Source of the DNA: CAKKQX01 sp963734595
GTDB taxonomy: Bacteria > Pseudomonadota > Gammaproteobacteria > Burkholderiales > SG8-41
Assembly (NCBI GenBank): GCA_963734595.1
Contig: CAVTHV010000026.1
Span: 310,001-374,000 of the forward strand
DNA length: 64,000 nt
Direction of reading: 5' to 3'
Of this stretch, positions 55,555 through 64,000 are shown piece after piece (position 1 is the first letter of the stretch; every line of letters begins with the position of its first letter). The translations under genes and the position numbers were made by a program. Below the pieces are notes generated by a model. The model was not told the DNA's origin and made no database searches. It saw only the letters and a program-made list of their open reading frames with translations.

Positions 55555-56177
55555 GGCTGCGCCGGCGCCGGGGCCGCCGACGGCTCCTGGATCGTGACCT
55601 TCATCTCGACCCGCTCGGCGGCGGCCTGGCCGTTCACCGGGGTCAGGCCGATCTGGTCCACGACCTCCATGCCGGAGACGACCTCGCCGAAGATCGTGTA
55701 CTGCCCCTGCAGCGACGGCTGGTCGCGGATGCAGACGAAGAACTGCTTGCCGCCGCTGTCGTTGCTCGAGGGCCGGCGCGCCGCGGCCACGGTGCCGCGG
55801 GTGAACGGCCGGTCGGAGAACTCCGCCGGGAGGAGGCCGAGGCCGCCCGTGCCGTACTGCGCGGTCTTCGCCGGGTCCTTCGAGAGCGGGTCGCCGCCCT
55901 GGATGATCCCGCCCGCGATGACGCGGTGGAACGTGGTGCCGTCGTAGCCGCCGGCCTTCGCCGTCCTGACGAAGAGCGCGGCGTGCTTCGGCGCCACGTC
56001 CGGCAGCAGCCGGATCGTGAAGCGCCCCTTGGCCGTCTCCACGACGGCCTCGGTCCCGGGCGCCACGGCCACGGCCGGCGCCGCGGTGGCCGGCTTGGGC
56101 TTCGGCGCCGCCTTGGTCTGGGCAAGGGCGATCGACGAAGTAGCGGCGGCGATCAGCAGCAAGGCGGTCGTTCGCAC
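55551..56177 (-). CDS. Secreted cyclophilin-type peptidylprolyl isomerase
   Basis: 208 residues from GTG 56177, which has GGAGG five bases upstream. A signal peptide (RTTALLLIAAATSSIALAQ) and Ala/Pro/Lys linker precede a cyclophilin domain with VETAKGRFTIRLLPDVAPKH, GGYDGTTFHRVIAGGIIQGG (catalytic Arg in FHRVI) and SGGKQFFVCIRDQPSLQGQY, TIFGEVVSGMEVVDQI. It should catalyse proline isomerisation of periplasmic or secreted proteins. It overlaps the downstream DUF3179 gene by four bases, so the two are translationally coupled. Confidence 0.85.
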   Translation of the reverse strand: MRTTALLLIAAATSSIALAQTKAAPKPKPATAAPAVAVAPGTEAVVETAKGRFTIRLLPDVAPKHAALFVRTAKAGGYDGTTFHRVIAGGIIQGGDPLSKDPAKTAQYGTGGLGLLPAEFSDRPFTRGTVAAARRPSSNDSGGKQFFVCIRDQPSLQGQYTIFGEVVSGMEVVDQIGLTPVNGQAAAERVEMKVTIQEPSAAPAPAQP

Positions 56178-56281
56178 AATGGCCTCCGGTCGAATCGTAG
56201 CAACAGCCCAACGCGACGGACACAGGCACGTCCACGGGACGGACGACGAACTGACCGCCCTGGAACGAGCAGAGGAACGTT

Positions 56282-56349
56282 CCGGGGCACATCTCGACCA
56301 CGCATCGACAAGGCCACCGGTGTCGATGCCCCATCGAGATCTGCCCCGG
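56282..56349 (-). terminator. Nested hairpin downstream of the PfkB kinase gene
   Basis: Outer arms CCGGGGCACATCTCGA (56282-56297) and TCGAGATCTGCCCCGG (56334-56349) pair with one mismatch; inner arms GCATCGAC (56302-56309) and GTCGATGC (56322-56329) pair perfectly. It starts five bases after the kinase stop. Confidence 0.6.
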
Positions 56350-56353
56350 TGAC

Positions 56354-57214
56354 TTACTCCTCCCACTCGCCGTCCTCGACGAGGCGCTCGCGCTCCGTCA
56401 TGCGGCGCAGCACCTCGGCGCGGCCGCCGAGCGACGAGACGCCTACGCCCTCGACCGCGCACGACGCCGCGCAGGCGGCGAACGCCGCCGCGTCGAGCGA
56501 GTCGCCGGTCTCCTGGTAGCGGACGAGGAACGCGGCGGCGAAGACGTCGCCGGCGCCGGTGGGGTCCACCTCCGCCCGCGGCAGCGACGGCACCTCGTGG
56601 ACGCTGCTTCGCGTGAGCAGCGTCAGCCCGCGCCAGCCGCGGGTGAGCGCGACGATGGGCACGCACGCGAGCAGCTCGCGGGCGCGCGCGTCGGCGTCGG
56701 GCAGGTCGTGCTCGGAGAGGAAGAGGACGTGGACGCCGAGGAGGTCGCGGGCCGGCCGCTCCCACGCCCGGGCCGACACGACACCGTCCGCGTCGATCGA
56801 CCGGACGTAGCCCTGCGCGATCGCGCCCGTGCAGCCGGCGTCGAGGGCGGTCGCGGGCACGCCGAAGAGCTCGTTGGCGACGGAGCCGAGGAGGAGCGCG
56901 TCGGGGTCGCGCCACGTGTCCGGCAGCGGCTCGAGGTCCACGTCGTCGGCGCGCGCGGTGACGACCTGCCGCCGCGTCCCGTCCTCGTCGTACTCGTTCA
57001 CGAAGCGCGTGGTCGCCGACGAGCGGCGGACGAAGACGGAGACGCCCGGCAGCTCGCGCGCGGGCTCGAAGTCGGGACCGGCCGACGTGAGGATCGCGAC
57101 GTCCCAGCCGAGCTTGTGCGCGGCGAGGGCGCCGTAGGTCACCGAGCCGCCGAGGACGTCTCCGCCGGGCCGGCGGTCGCGCGTGACGTGGCCGATCGCG
57201 AGGAGGCGCGGCAA
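56354..57214 (-). CDS. PfkB family sugar/nucleoside kinase
   Basis: 286 residues: MPRLLAIGHVTRDRRPGGDV, GGSVTYGALAAHKLGWDVAI, FVNEYDEDGTRRQVVTARAD, and the PfkB signature with catalytic Asp, VDPTGAGDVFAAAFLVRY. The lack of ribokinase- or fructokinase-specific motifs leaves the substrate open; the short size and GGSVTY start resemble inositol-kinase-like members. It lies just downstream of purF on the same strand (16-base gap), so the two are probably co-transcribed. Confidence 0.8.
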   Translation of the reverse strand: MPRLLAIGHVTRDRRPGGDVLGGSVTYGALAAHKLGWDVAILTSAGPDFEPARELPGVSVFVRRSSATTRFVNEYDEDGTRRQVVTARADDVDLEPLPDTWRDPDALLLGSVANELFGVPATALDAGCTGAIAQGYVRSIDADGVVSARAWERPARDLLGVHVLFLSEHDLPDADARARELLACVPIVALTRGWRGLTLLTRSSVHEVPSLPRAEVDPTGAGDVFAAAFLVRYQETGDSLDAAAFAACAASCAVEGVGVSSLGGRAEVLRRMTERERLVEDGEWEE

Positions 57215-57230
57215 GGGCGGCCGCGCCCCG

Positions 57231-58691
57231 TCAGGCCCGCGCCTTCTCGAAGAGGCGCAGCTGCGACTCGTCGAGGACGGAGACCGCCACCGGGTAGCGA
57301 CCCGAGAAGCACGCCGTGCAGTGGCGGCGCGCCGGCGAGTCGGCCACCGCCTCGAGCAGGCCCTCCTGCGAGAGGTACCCGAGGGAGTCGGCCTCGATGA
57401 ACCTTCGGATCTCCTCGACGGTGTGCGACGAGGCGATCAGCTCGCTCTTCAGCGGCGTGTCGATGCCGTAGTAGCAGGGCCCGGTCGTCGGCGGGCTCGA
57501 GATGCGCATGTGCACCTCGCGCGCGCCCGCCTCGCGCACCATGCGCACGATCTTGCGCGAGGTGGTTCCGCGCACGATCGAGTCGTCGATCAGCACCACC
57601 CGCCGGCCCTCGATCACCTGGCGCACCGGGTTGAGCTTGATCTTCACCCCGGCGGCGCGCTGACCCTGCCGCGGCTGGATGAACGTGCGGCCCACGTAGT
57701 GGTTGCGGATGAGCCCCCACTCGAACGGGATCCCGCTCTCCTGCGAGAAGCCGAGGGCCGCCCCCACGCCGCTGTCCGGAATCGCGACCACCGCATCGGC
57801 CGGGGCCGGAGCCTCGCGCGCGAGCTGGCGGCCGAGGGCGATGCGCGACTCGAGCACGGTGCGGTTGAACACGAGGCTGTCGGGCCGCGCGAAGTAGACG
57901 TGCTCGAAGACGCAGTGCGCCGTCGGCTCCGGCGGGAACGGCTTGTAGCAGCGCATCCCCTCCGCGTCGACGACGATCAGCTCGCCCGGCTCCACGTCGC
58001 GGACGTACTCCGCGTCGATCAGGTCGAGCGCGCACGTCTCGGAGGTGACGATCGTGGCGCCGTTCAGCCGTCCGAGCACGAGGGGCCGGAAGCCCCACGG
58101 GTCGCGCGCCGCCACCATCGCCTCCGGCGTGAGGAAGAGGAGCGAGAAGGCGCCCATCACCTTGTACAGGCTGGAGGCGAGCGCGTCCTCGAGCCGCTCG
58201 CGGTGGCTGCGGGCGTAGAGGTGCAGGATGACCTCGGTGTCCGAGGTCGACTGGAAGATCGAGCCGGCCGCCTCGAGCTCCTGCCTCAGGATGCCGGCGT
58301 TCACGATGTTGCCGTTGTGGCCGATCGCGATCGGCCCGCGGTGGCACTCGATCAGGTACGGCTGGGCGTTCGTCCCGACCGTGTCGCCGGCCGTCGAGTA
58401 GCGGACGTGGCCGATCGCGCGGTCACCGGGCAGCTGCTCGAGGACGCGGTCCGAGAACACCTCGTTGACGAGGCCCATCCCCTTCTCGAGGCGCAGCTGG
58501 CGCCCGTCGCCGCACGCTATCCCGGCGGACTCCTGGCCACGGTGCTGGAGCGCGTAGAGCCCCATGTACGTCAGGTGGGCCGCCTCGGGGTGCCCGAACA
58601 CCCCGAACAGGCCGCACTGATCGTGGAAGTGGTCGTCCTCCAGCCCCGCGGCGACGAAGGACGACCCGGCGCGATCCTGGGGGCGGGTCAT
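57231..58691 (-). CDS. purF: Amidophosphoribosyltransferase
   Basis: 486 residues, intact. A 25-residue propeptide ends at the catalytic N-terminal Cys (HFHDQCGLFGVFGHPEA). The glutaminase domain follows (YALQHRGQESAGIACGDGRQ, GHVRYSTAGDTVGTNAQPY, GHNGNIVNA), then the PRTase domain (AIPDSGVGAALGFSQESGIP, NPVRQVIEGRRVVLIDDSIV, RGTTSRKIVRMVREAGAREV). It catalyses the first committed step of purine synthesis. The Cys-rich tail (RRHCTACFSGRYPV) is typical of the Fe-S-type enzyme. Confidence 0.95.
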   Translation of the reverse strand: MTRPQDRAGSSFVAAGLEDDHFHDQCGLFGVFGHPEAAHLTYMGLYALQHRGQESAGIACGDGRQLRLEKGMGLVNEVFSDRVLEQLPGDRAIGHVRYSTAGDTVGTNAQPYLIECHRGPIAIGHNGNIVNAGILRQELEAAGSIFQSTSDTEVILHLYARSHRERLEDALASSLYKVMGAFSLLFLTPEAMVAARDPWGFRPLVLGRLNGATIVTSETCALDLIDAEYVRDVEPGELIVVDAEGMRCYKPFPPEPTAHCVFEHVYFARPDSLVFNRTVLESRIALGRQLAREAPAPADAVVAIPDSGVGAALGFSQESGIPFEWGLIRNHYVGRTFIQPRQGQRAAGVKIKLNPVRQVIEGRRVVLIDDSIVRGTTSRKIVRMVREAGAREVHMRISSPPTTGPCYYGIDTPLKSELIASSHTVEEIRRFIEADSLGYLSQEGLLEAVADSPARRHCTACFSGRYPVAVSVLDESQLRLFEKARA

Positions 58692-58780
58692 CAGGGCAAT
58701 GGTAGCCGATCCGGTACCTCGCTTCCGGCCCGCTGAACCGTGAGGCTCGCCACCGCGCGCACCGGCACGCCGGCCGTGAT

Positions 58781-61096
58781 CTACGGCGAGACGTCGGCCG
58801 TCTCGACGGCGGCCGGCGGACCGGCGGTGATGCTCGGGCCGCGCGGCACGGTCGTACTCCTCCGGGACTGACGCCCGCGCGCGATCGCGCCGGCGAGCGC
58901 GGCGGCCGTCACGACGCACAGAAGCGCGCCGATCGCGAGCCGGCGTGAGCGGTACGTCAGCTGCACCTCGTGCGCGCCGGCCTCGAGCGGCACCGCGCGC
59001 ATCCATCCGTTCGCGGGCACGCAGCGGGCCGGGCGGCCGTCCACGGCGGCGCTCCAGCCCGGGTACCACGCCTCCTTCACGACGAGGAGCGCCGGACGGT
59101 CCGAGTCGGTGCGGACGAGCAGGCGCTCGGGCGCGAAGGCGACGATCGTGGCGGACCCGCCCGGCGCGGTCTGCCCTCCGGCGGGCGCGGCCCCCGCCCC
59201 CAACGGCGCGCGCGCGGTGTCGGCCGCCGGCGGCAGCAGGCCGTCCTCTTCGACGAGCGCCGCATCGTGGACGTCGTGCCCCGCGGCGATGAGCGGCGCC
59301 GCGTCGGCCCAGTGGCGCACGCGCCGCACGCGCGGCGTGAGGTACGCGCGCGGGTCGGCGTCGCGACGGAACGCAACGGCGTTCGCGGCGGGATCCCAAC
59401 CGACGGCGAGCGCCGCCTCGGCGTAGGCGAACGGTCCGCGGTCGTAGACCGCCGCGGAGACGTAGGTGTTCTCGTCCACGGGGACGGGAACCCCGAGCCG
59501 GTCGTGAAGGTACCGCCAGGTGCGGTCGAGCGTCAGCGCGTTGTAGCCCGTGGCGCTCGCCCACCCGTAGACCATGGCGGCGTTCTCGCGGGCCACGTCG
59601 GGCGGCACGAGGACACGCGGGGGCGCGGCCGCGTTCAGCAGGGACGCCCGGCCGAGCGTGCGCGCGAGGTCCCGCTCGGAGTCGAGGAACGACGGAGCCG
59701 GCACGGCCCACGCGACGCGGGCCGCGTGCTGCGCGGTCAGGAGGTCGGCCGCGGCGCCGACGAGCAGCACGGCCCCGGCCACGCGGGCCACGGCCGCCGG
59801 AGCCGAGACGACGGCCACGGCGAGCCCGGCGGCGGCCGCAACGAGGACCGCCTGGACGAGCAGCGGCCGGGCCGGCGCGGGCGGAAGCGCGACCGCGGCC
59901 CACGCGATCGCGCCCGAGGCCGCGACGACGCCCGGCAGGAGGGCGAGCACCGCGTTCCGCGGCCGCCACGGCCGCGACAGGAAGCGCGCTCCGGCAAACG
60001 CCAGGGCGAGGCAGGGCAGGACCGCCGCGCGCGAGTGGATGTGGAAGCCCGCGAGCCCGGGCACGAGGCGGAAGAGGAGACCAAAGAGCGGCGTCGCCGG
60101 ACCCATGGCCACGAGCGCGCCCGCGAGCCCGGCGCACGCGAGGCCGCGGATGCCGCGCTCCCGGACGAGCGACAGCCCGGCGATGCCGGCCACGAACGCG
60201 AGGGCTCCCACGTAGAGGTCGAACTCCCAGTAGAAGGCGCGGCGCCCGCCATCGGGGACCGCGAGTGACGCCCACTGCCAAGGCGCCAGGGCCGCGCCAC
60301 CCGCGAAGCGGAGCGTGGGGGCGGCGCGGTTGCTCTCGCCCGCGAGCTCGAGGAACGGGAGAAGGGCCGGCGCCGCGAGGGCGAGGGCCAGCGTGAGCGA
60401 GACGGCCAGCGCGGCGATGCCGACCGCCGCCGGCCGAGGGCGTCGCGACAGGCCGCGGCCGAGCACGAACGCGCCAAGGCCCAGCCAGGTGATCCACGCG
60501 ATCTGCGGGTGGCCGCAGAGAAGCTGCAGGGCGAGCCCGGCGGCGAGAGCGGAGGCACGCGGCACCGAAGGGCCGTCCTGCAGCCGCGACGCGAGCAGGA
60601 ACAGCAGGGGCACGTAGCACAGGCCCTCGGCGTAGCCGATCTGCCCGGCCGACAGTCGCGCCGCGAGTGGCGCACCGAGCGTGAACGCGAGCGCCGCCGC
60701 GGCACTCGCCGCCGTCGACGCCCCGAGCGCGCGCGCGAAGCGCGTCGAGCCGAGGAGCGCCAGCGCCACGTGCGCGGCGAGCACCAGCGCGAGCGCCGAG
60801 GGGGCGTCGAGAAGCAGGAAGAGGAGGTTCGGCGGGTAGAAGACCGCGGTCTCGAGGTCGGCGAGGAACGGCCGCCCGAGGCCGACGTGCGGGTTCCACA
60901 GCGGCAGGCGGCCTTCGGCCAGCGCCCGCGCGGCGTACACGCGGTACGGCTGGTGCATCTGCAGCCAGTCCTGGCCGTCGAAGACGCTCGGCGGCGTCAG
61001 GAACGCGACCGCCGTGATCACTCCCGCGGCCAGCAGCAGCGCCCCCGCCTCGCGCAGCGGCGCCCGGTGCCGGAGCGAGCGCAGGCGCTCGAGCAT
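58781..61096 (-). CDS. YfhO-like polytopic membrane protein
   Basis: 771 residues with many hydrophobic helices and a C-terminal soluble beta domain. The N-terminal loop PSVFDGQDWLQMHQPYRVYA and NPHVGLGRPFLADLETAVFY is the acidic GT-C-like region seen in YfhO proteins. The C-terminal domain has VVKEAWYPGWSAAVDGRPAR and VPLEAGAHEVQLTYRS, a hallmark of this family. YfhO is linked to teichoic-acid or polymer glycosylation in Firmicutes; the role here is unknown. It is followed after five bases by a glycosidase gene upstream on the same strand, suggesting one operon. Confidence 0.75.
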   Translation of the reverse strand: MLERLRSLRHRAPLREAGALLLAAGVITAVAFLTPPSVFDGQDWLQMHQPYRVYAARALAEGRLPLWNPHVGLGRPFLADLETAVFYPPNLLFLLLDAPSALALVLAAHVALALLGSTRFARALGASTAASAAAALAFTLGAPLAARLSAGQIGYAEGLCYVPLLFLLASRLQDGPSVPRASALAAGLALQLLCGHPQIAWITWLGLGAFVLGRGLSRRPRPAAVGIAALAVSLTLALALAAPALLPFLELAGESNRAAPTLRFAGGAALAPWQWASLAVPDGGRRAFYWEFDLYVGALAFVAGIAGLSLVRERGIRGLACAGLAGALVAMGPATPLFGLLFRLVPGLAGFHIHSRAAVLPCLALAFAGARFLSRPWRPRNAVLALLPGVVAASGAIAWAAVALPPAPARPLLVQAVLVAAAAGLAVAVVSAPAAVARVAGAVLLVGAAADLLTAQHAARVAWAVPAPSFLDSERDLARTLGRASLLNAAAPPRVLVPPDVARENAAMVYGWASATGYNALTLDRTWRYLHDRLGVPVPVDENTYVSAAVYDRGPFAYAEAALAVGWDPAANAVAFRRDADPRAYLTPRVRRVRHWADAAPLIAAGHDVHDAALVEEDGLLPPAADTARAPLGAGAAPAGGQTAPGGSATIVAFAPERLLVRTDSDRPALLVVKEAWYPGWSAAVDGRPARCVPANGWMRAVPLEAGAHEVQLTYRSRRLAIGALLCVVTAAALAGAIARGRQSRRSTTVPRGPSITAGPPAAVETADVSP

Positions 61097-61101
61097 GGCC
61101 C

Positions 61102-62679
61102 TCAGCTCGCGGTGAGCACCGTCAGGCTCATCGGGTTGAGGACGACGGGGACGCTGGCCGGGCTCGTCGGCTCGATCGCCGGAAGCGCCTGCTGGATCCG
61201 CACGCGGTCGGTCGTCACGCGCTCCCAGCGCCTCGCCTGCAGCGCCGGCGGCAGCTGGAGAAGGACCCGCGCACGCCTCGTCGTGTCGTCGTGGACGAGC
61301 AGCACGGTCTTCTCACCCGTCGGTGCGACGAGCGCCGTGCCGTGCACGGGCGAGAGGTTCCGGCCGGGGACGAGCTGCAGCGGGTGCACGGCCGAGCCCG
61401 GCCGCGCGTGCCGTGACAGGAGGCCGTACACACCCCACGGGTGCGGCGTGCGCGTCAGCCTCCTCTGAGCGTCGAGGCCGACGATCCCGAACCAGCCGTC
61501 GACGTCGTTCGGGTTCATGAAGCTCCAGAACCCGAAGGCCGCGAGCCCGACGTTCATGCCGCGCACGACGCCCTCGGCGACGGTGAGAGTGGCCTCCGGG
61601 GTCGCGACGCCGGCCGGGTCGTTCAGGCGCCAGCCGTAGTAGAACGTGCCCATCTCGGCGGCGAGGAGCCGCTTCCCGCGCTCGCGGCAGTAGGCGACCT
61701 GCCTCGCGGTGAGCGACATGAGGTCGCCGATCGGGGACGTCCACGAGCCCTCGGACGGCGGCAGCGCGTCCAAGCGCAGCGAGTAGAAGTGGACGGAGTA
61801 GGCGTCGACGAACGGGTCGAGGTCGATGCCGCGCGCCGTGAACTCGGGCAGGAAGAGCGTACGGTGCGTGTAGGTGTCGCCGCCGACGAGGCCGACCCGC
61901 TCGCGCGGGACGCCGGCGCGGTCGAGGGCCGTGCGCATCGCGCGGTACATGTCCACGTAGTGGCGGTACACGTCGGGGCCGCCCGCGGGGGTCTGGTAGA
62001 CGCCGTACTCCATCGGCTCGTTCACCGGGTTGAAGAGCCGCACACTCGCGAGGCCGAGGTCCCTCGTAACGTGCTGCAGCAGCGGGGCGACGAACCGCTC
62101 GGCGTAGGCCGTGTTGTCGGCGGCCGCCATGTTGCAGTTCGCCGAGCCGTCGCAGCTCGACGGGACCGGGAACTCGTAGTGGCGCGGGATCAGGAACGGG
62201 TCGAGCAGGATCGTGCAGCCGTTCTTCCCCGCCCAGTCGTCGAGCCACTGCAGCCGCTTCAGGTGCACGGTGCCGGCGACGAACGCGCCGTCCAGCGCCA
62301 CGTGCGCGTCCGGAGGAAGCCCGAACCGGATGAAGCCGGGGCGCATCTCGTCGAGCGCGCGGCGGATCTCGGCCCACGCGGCCGTGTCCGCGAGGTCGGG
62401 GTAGATCGGCGAGTCGAGGGGGTAGCGGTCGTAGCGCGCGTAGGTGCCCCCGGCCCCGAGGTGATCGAACCAGTTGACACCGACGCCGTACGCGAGCGGC
62501 TGCGGCAGCGGCCCGCCGGCCTCCAGGCGGTACGAGGGGTGGTCCTGGGCGACGTCGTCGATCGGGTCGCGGCCGGGCACCGGCCGAACCCCGCCCGTCT
62601 GAGCGCCGCTCGCCCGCGGAGCGAGCGCGGCGAGAGAGGCGGGGGCGATCGACTGCAGAACACGGCGGCGGGTCGTCAT
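61102..62679 (-). CDS. Secreted glycosidase, clan GH-A-like, twin-arginine signal
   Basis: 525 residues from ATG 62679. An N-terminal TTRRRVLQSIAPASLAALAP has consecutive arginines before a hydrophobic core, as in Tat signals. The body has a TIM-barrel pattern: AEIRRALDEMRPGFIRFGLP, WAGKNGCTILLDPFLIPRHY, the acid/base Glu in LFNPVNEPMEYG, and a probable nucleophile Glu in RLLAAEMGTFYYGW. C-terminal sequence is beta-rich. The spacing fits clan GH-A, but the family is not identified. The gene precedes the YfhO-like gene by five bases. Confidence 0.65.
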   Translation of the reverse strand: MTTRRRVLQSIAPASLAALAPRASGAQTGGVRPVPGRDPIDDVAQDHPSYRLEAGGPLPQPLAYGVGVNWFDHLGAGGTYARYDRYPLDSPIYPDLADTAAWAEIRRALDEMRPGFIRFGLPPDAHVALDGAFVAGTVHLKRLQWLDDWAGKNGCTILLDPFLIPRHYEFPVPSSCDGSANCNMAAADNTAYAERFVAPLLQHVTRDLGLASVRLFNPVNEPMEYGVYQTPAGGPDVYRHYVDMYRAMRTALDRAGVPRERVGLVGGDTYTHRTLFLPEFTARGIDLDPFVDAYSVHFYSLRLDALPPSEGSWTSPIGDLMSLTARQVAYCRERGKRLLAAEMGTFYYGWRLNDPAGVATPEATLTVAEGVVRGMNVGLAAFGFWSFMNPNDVDGWFGIVGLDAQRRLTRTPHPWGVYGLLSRHARPGSAVHPLQLVPGRNLSPVHGTALVAPTGEKTVLLVHDDTTRRARVLLQLPPALQARRWERVTTDRVRIQQALPAIEPTSPASVPVVLNPMSLTVLTAS

Positions 62680-62771
62680 GGGGCCTCCTCGAGCGGCGCC
62701 GTATCCTCGCACGGCGAGGGCCGCGGCACCTCGCGAGCAGCCCTATACTCGACCATTCCCGCGACCGCGGC

Positions 62772-63974
62772 ATGAGCTACATCCACCTGGCGATCCCCGT
62801 CTTCTTCGCGCTGATCGCGGTCGAGCTTCTCGCCGCGCGGCTCCTCGAGCGCGAGACGTACCGTCTCGCCGACTCCGTCGCGGACCTCTCGTGCGGGATC
62901 CTGCAGCAGGTTCTCGAGGTCTTCCTGAAGACGGCACTCTTCGCCGGCTACGCGTGGCTCTTCGGGAGCCACCGCCTGTTCGACGTGCCCGTCGCGGCGG
63001 CCTGGGCGTGGGGCGCGTGCTTCGTGGGTGTCGACTTCCTCTACTACTGGTTCCACCGCTGGAGCCACGAGGTCAACGCCGGGTGGGCCGCGCACGCGGT
63101 GCACCACCAGAGCGAGGAGTACAACCTCTCCGTCGCCCTGCGGCAGGGCGCGCTGCAGCCGGCCTTCTCGTGGGTGTTCTACCTGCCGCTCGCGCTCCTC
63201 GGCTTCCCCCCGGAGATGTTTCTCGCCGTCTCGTCCTTCAACACCCTCTACCAGTTCTGGATCCACACCCGGCTCATCGGCCGGCTCGGCCTGCTCGAGC
63301 GGGTGCTCAACACACCGTCCCACCACCGCGTGCACCACGCGCGCAACCCGCGCTACATCGACCGCAACCACGGCGGGACGCTCATCGTCTGGGACCGCCT
63401 GTTCGGAACGTTCGGCGAAGAGAAGGACGAGCCGGTGTACGGCGTCACGAAGCCGCTCGCGTCGTGGAACCCGGTATGGGCGAACGTGCGCGAGTGGGCG
63501 GACATGTGGAGCGTGGCGCGGCGGGCGCAGCGCCCGCTCGACCGGCTGCGCGTGCTGTGGAAGCGGCCCGGATGGCGGCCCCACGATCTCGGCGGGTACG
63601 CTCCCCCGCCGGAGGTCGACCGCGCGACGTACGCCCGCTACGACGGGCCGGCCCCGGGCGTGCTGAAAGCCTACGTCCTCGCGCAGTTCGGGCTCGCGAC
63701 GCTCGGCTCCGTGGCGTTCCTCGACGCCGCCCCGCGCCTCGGGCCCGGCGCGCGGGCCGCGGCCGCCATCGCGATCGCGATCAGCCTGGCCAGCTTCGGC
63801 GGCCTGCTCGACCGCCGCGCCTGGGCGATCCCGCTCGAGGCTGCTCGAGTGATCTCGCTCGCCGTCGCCGCTGCCGTGCTTTCCGCCTCGGGCACGGTCG
63901 CGGCCGCGGCCGCGGCCACCGCGGTCGCGTCCCTCGCCGCCCTGTGGCGAGGGCTTCTCGCGCAAGGCCCGTGA
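62772..63974 (+). CDS. Sterol desaturase/fatty acid hydroxylase family protein (AGMO-like)
   Basis: 400 residues, integral membrane. The di-iron histidine clusters are all present: FHRWSHEVN, HAVHHQSEEYNLSVALRQGA, HTRLIG, NTPSHHRVHHARNPRYIDRN and NHGGTLIVWDRLFGTFGEE. The order and NxxxxxRxG sequence resemble alkylglycerol monooxygenase (TMEM195) relatives. About 100 C-terminal residues form further hydrophobic segments. It likely uses oxygen to modify a lipid; the substrate is unknown. Confidence 0.8.
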   Translation: MSYIHLAIPVFFALIAVELLAARLLERETYRLADSVADLSCGILQQVLEVFLKTALFAGYAWLFGSHRLFDVPVAAAWAWGACFVGVDFLYYWFHRWSHEVNAGWAAHAVHHQSEEYNLSVALRQGALQPAFSWVFYLPLALLGFPPEMFLAVSSFNTLYQFWIHTRLIGRLGLLERVLNTPSHHRVHHARNPRYIDRNHGGTLIVWDRLFGTFGEEKDEPVYGVTKPLASWNPVWANVREWADMWSVARRAQRPLDRLRVLWKRPGWRPHDLGGYAPPPEVDRATYARYDGPAPGVLKAYVLAQFGLATLGSVAFLDAAPRLGPGARAAAAIAIAISLASFGGLLDRRAWAIPLEAARVISLAVAAAVLSASGTVAAAAAATAVASLAALWRGLLAQGP

Positions 63975-64000
63975 GCCAGCATCGGGCTGAGGCGCCCGCA

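Overview
The window looks like two unrelated bacterial genomes joined near position 31,800-31,890. The left part (1 to about 31,800) has moderate GC and the signature of a betaproteobacterium, probably Burkholderiales: a two-partner secretion pair whose exoprotein starts with an ESPR extended signal peptide, BON-domain lipoproteins, DUF883, DUF3096 and lmo0937-type small membrane proteins, and OmpA proteins. The right part (about 31,890 to 64,000) is visibly much richer in GC. It carries housekeeping genes (rpsU, rsmI, purD, purF, ftsE, ftsX, udk) plus secreted peptidases and glycosidases. Its phylum is not certain from sequence alone; Acidobacteriota is my best guess. A UbiA-family gene is cut at the join, so a chimeric assembly is likelier than natural transfer. 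Many genes on both sides carry single-base frameshifts while their protein families are otherwise well preserved, which looks like residual long-read error rather than gene decay.

Left part, in order: a Crp/Fnr regulator; two related OmpA-type barrels; an ice-binding-like (DUF3494) lipoprotein with Ig-like domains; an L,D-transpeptidase; a TpsA/TpsB exoprotein-transporter pair; an MlaC-like protein with an extra N-terminal domain; a peroxiredoxin-glutaredoxin; a run of small envelope proteins (BON, glycine-zipper, DUF883, DUF3096, lmo0937); two adjacent Crp/Fnr genes; an AI-2E family permease; a fourth Crp/Fnr gene; and two duplicated signalling operons with hybrid histidine kinases, response regulators and a receiver-linked adenylyl cyclase.

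The strongest observation is a promoter architecture repeated through the left part. Thirteen intergenic copies of a 16-bp inverted repeat (gene-oriented consensus TGTRCGYCANCGCACAGA) occur upstream of these envelope and signalling genes. In ten of them a GATAAT-like hexamer follows after exactly 20 or 21 bases, which puts the repeat centre near -41, the class II geometry of Crp/Fnr activators. With four Crp/Fnr paralogues and a cyclase in the same 31 kb, this looks like a local Crp/Fnr-type envelope-stress regulon.

Right part, in order: truncated UbiA, STAS-domain protein, rpsU, rsmI, a GH32 fructosidase, a D-apionate lactonase-like protein, a DUF4287/DUF5655 protein, a large S9 peptidase, a polytopic membrane protein, purD, a secreted protein with an Ig-like C-terminus, an MBL-fold cyclic-nucleotide phosphodiesterase-like enzyme, ftsX and ftsE split by an antisense udk, a YheT-like hydrolase, a tesA/ybbA/ybbP cluster, a DUF3179 protein, a cyclophilin, a PfkB kinase, purF, a YfhO-like protein, a clan GH-A-like glycosidase and a sterol-desaturase family protein. 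The DUF3179 gene has a single in-frame TGA exactly where the first Cys of its conserved CxxC belongs, followed by a SECIS-like hairpin, so it is a candidate new selenoprotein. No rRNA, tRNA, CRISPR array or insertion sequence was recognised.
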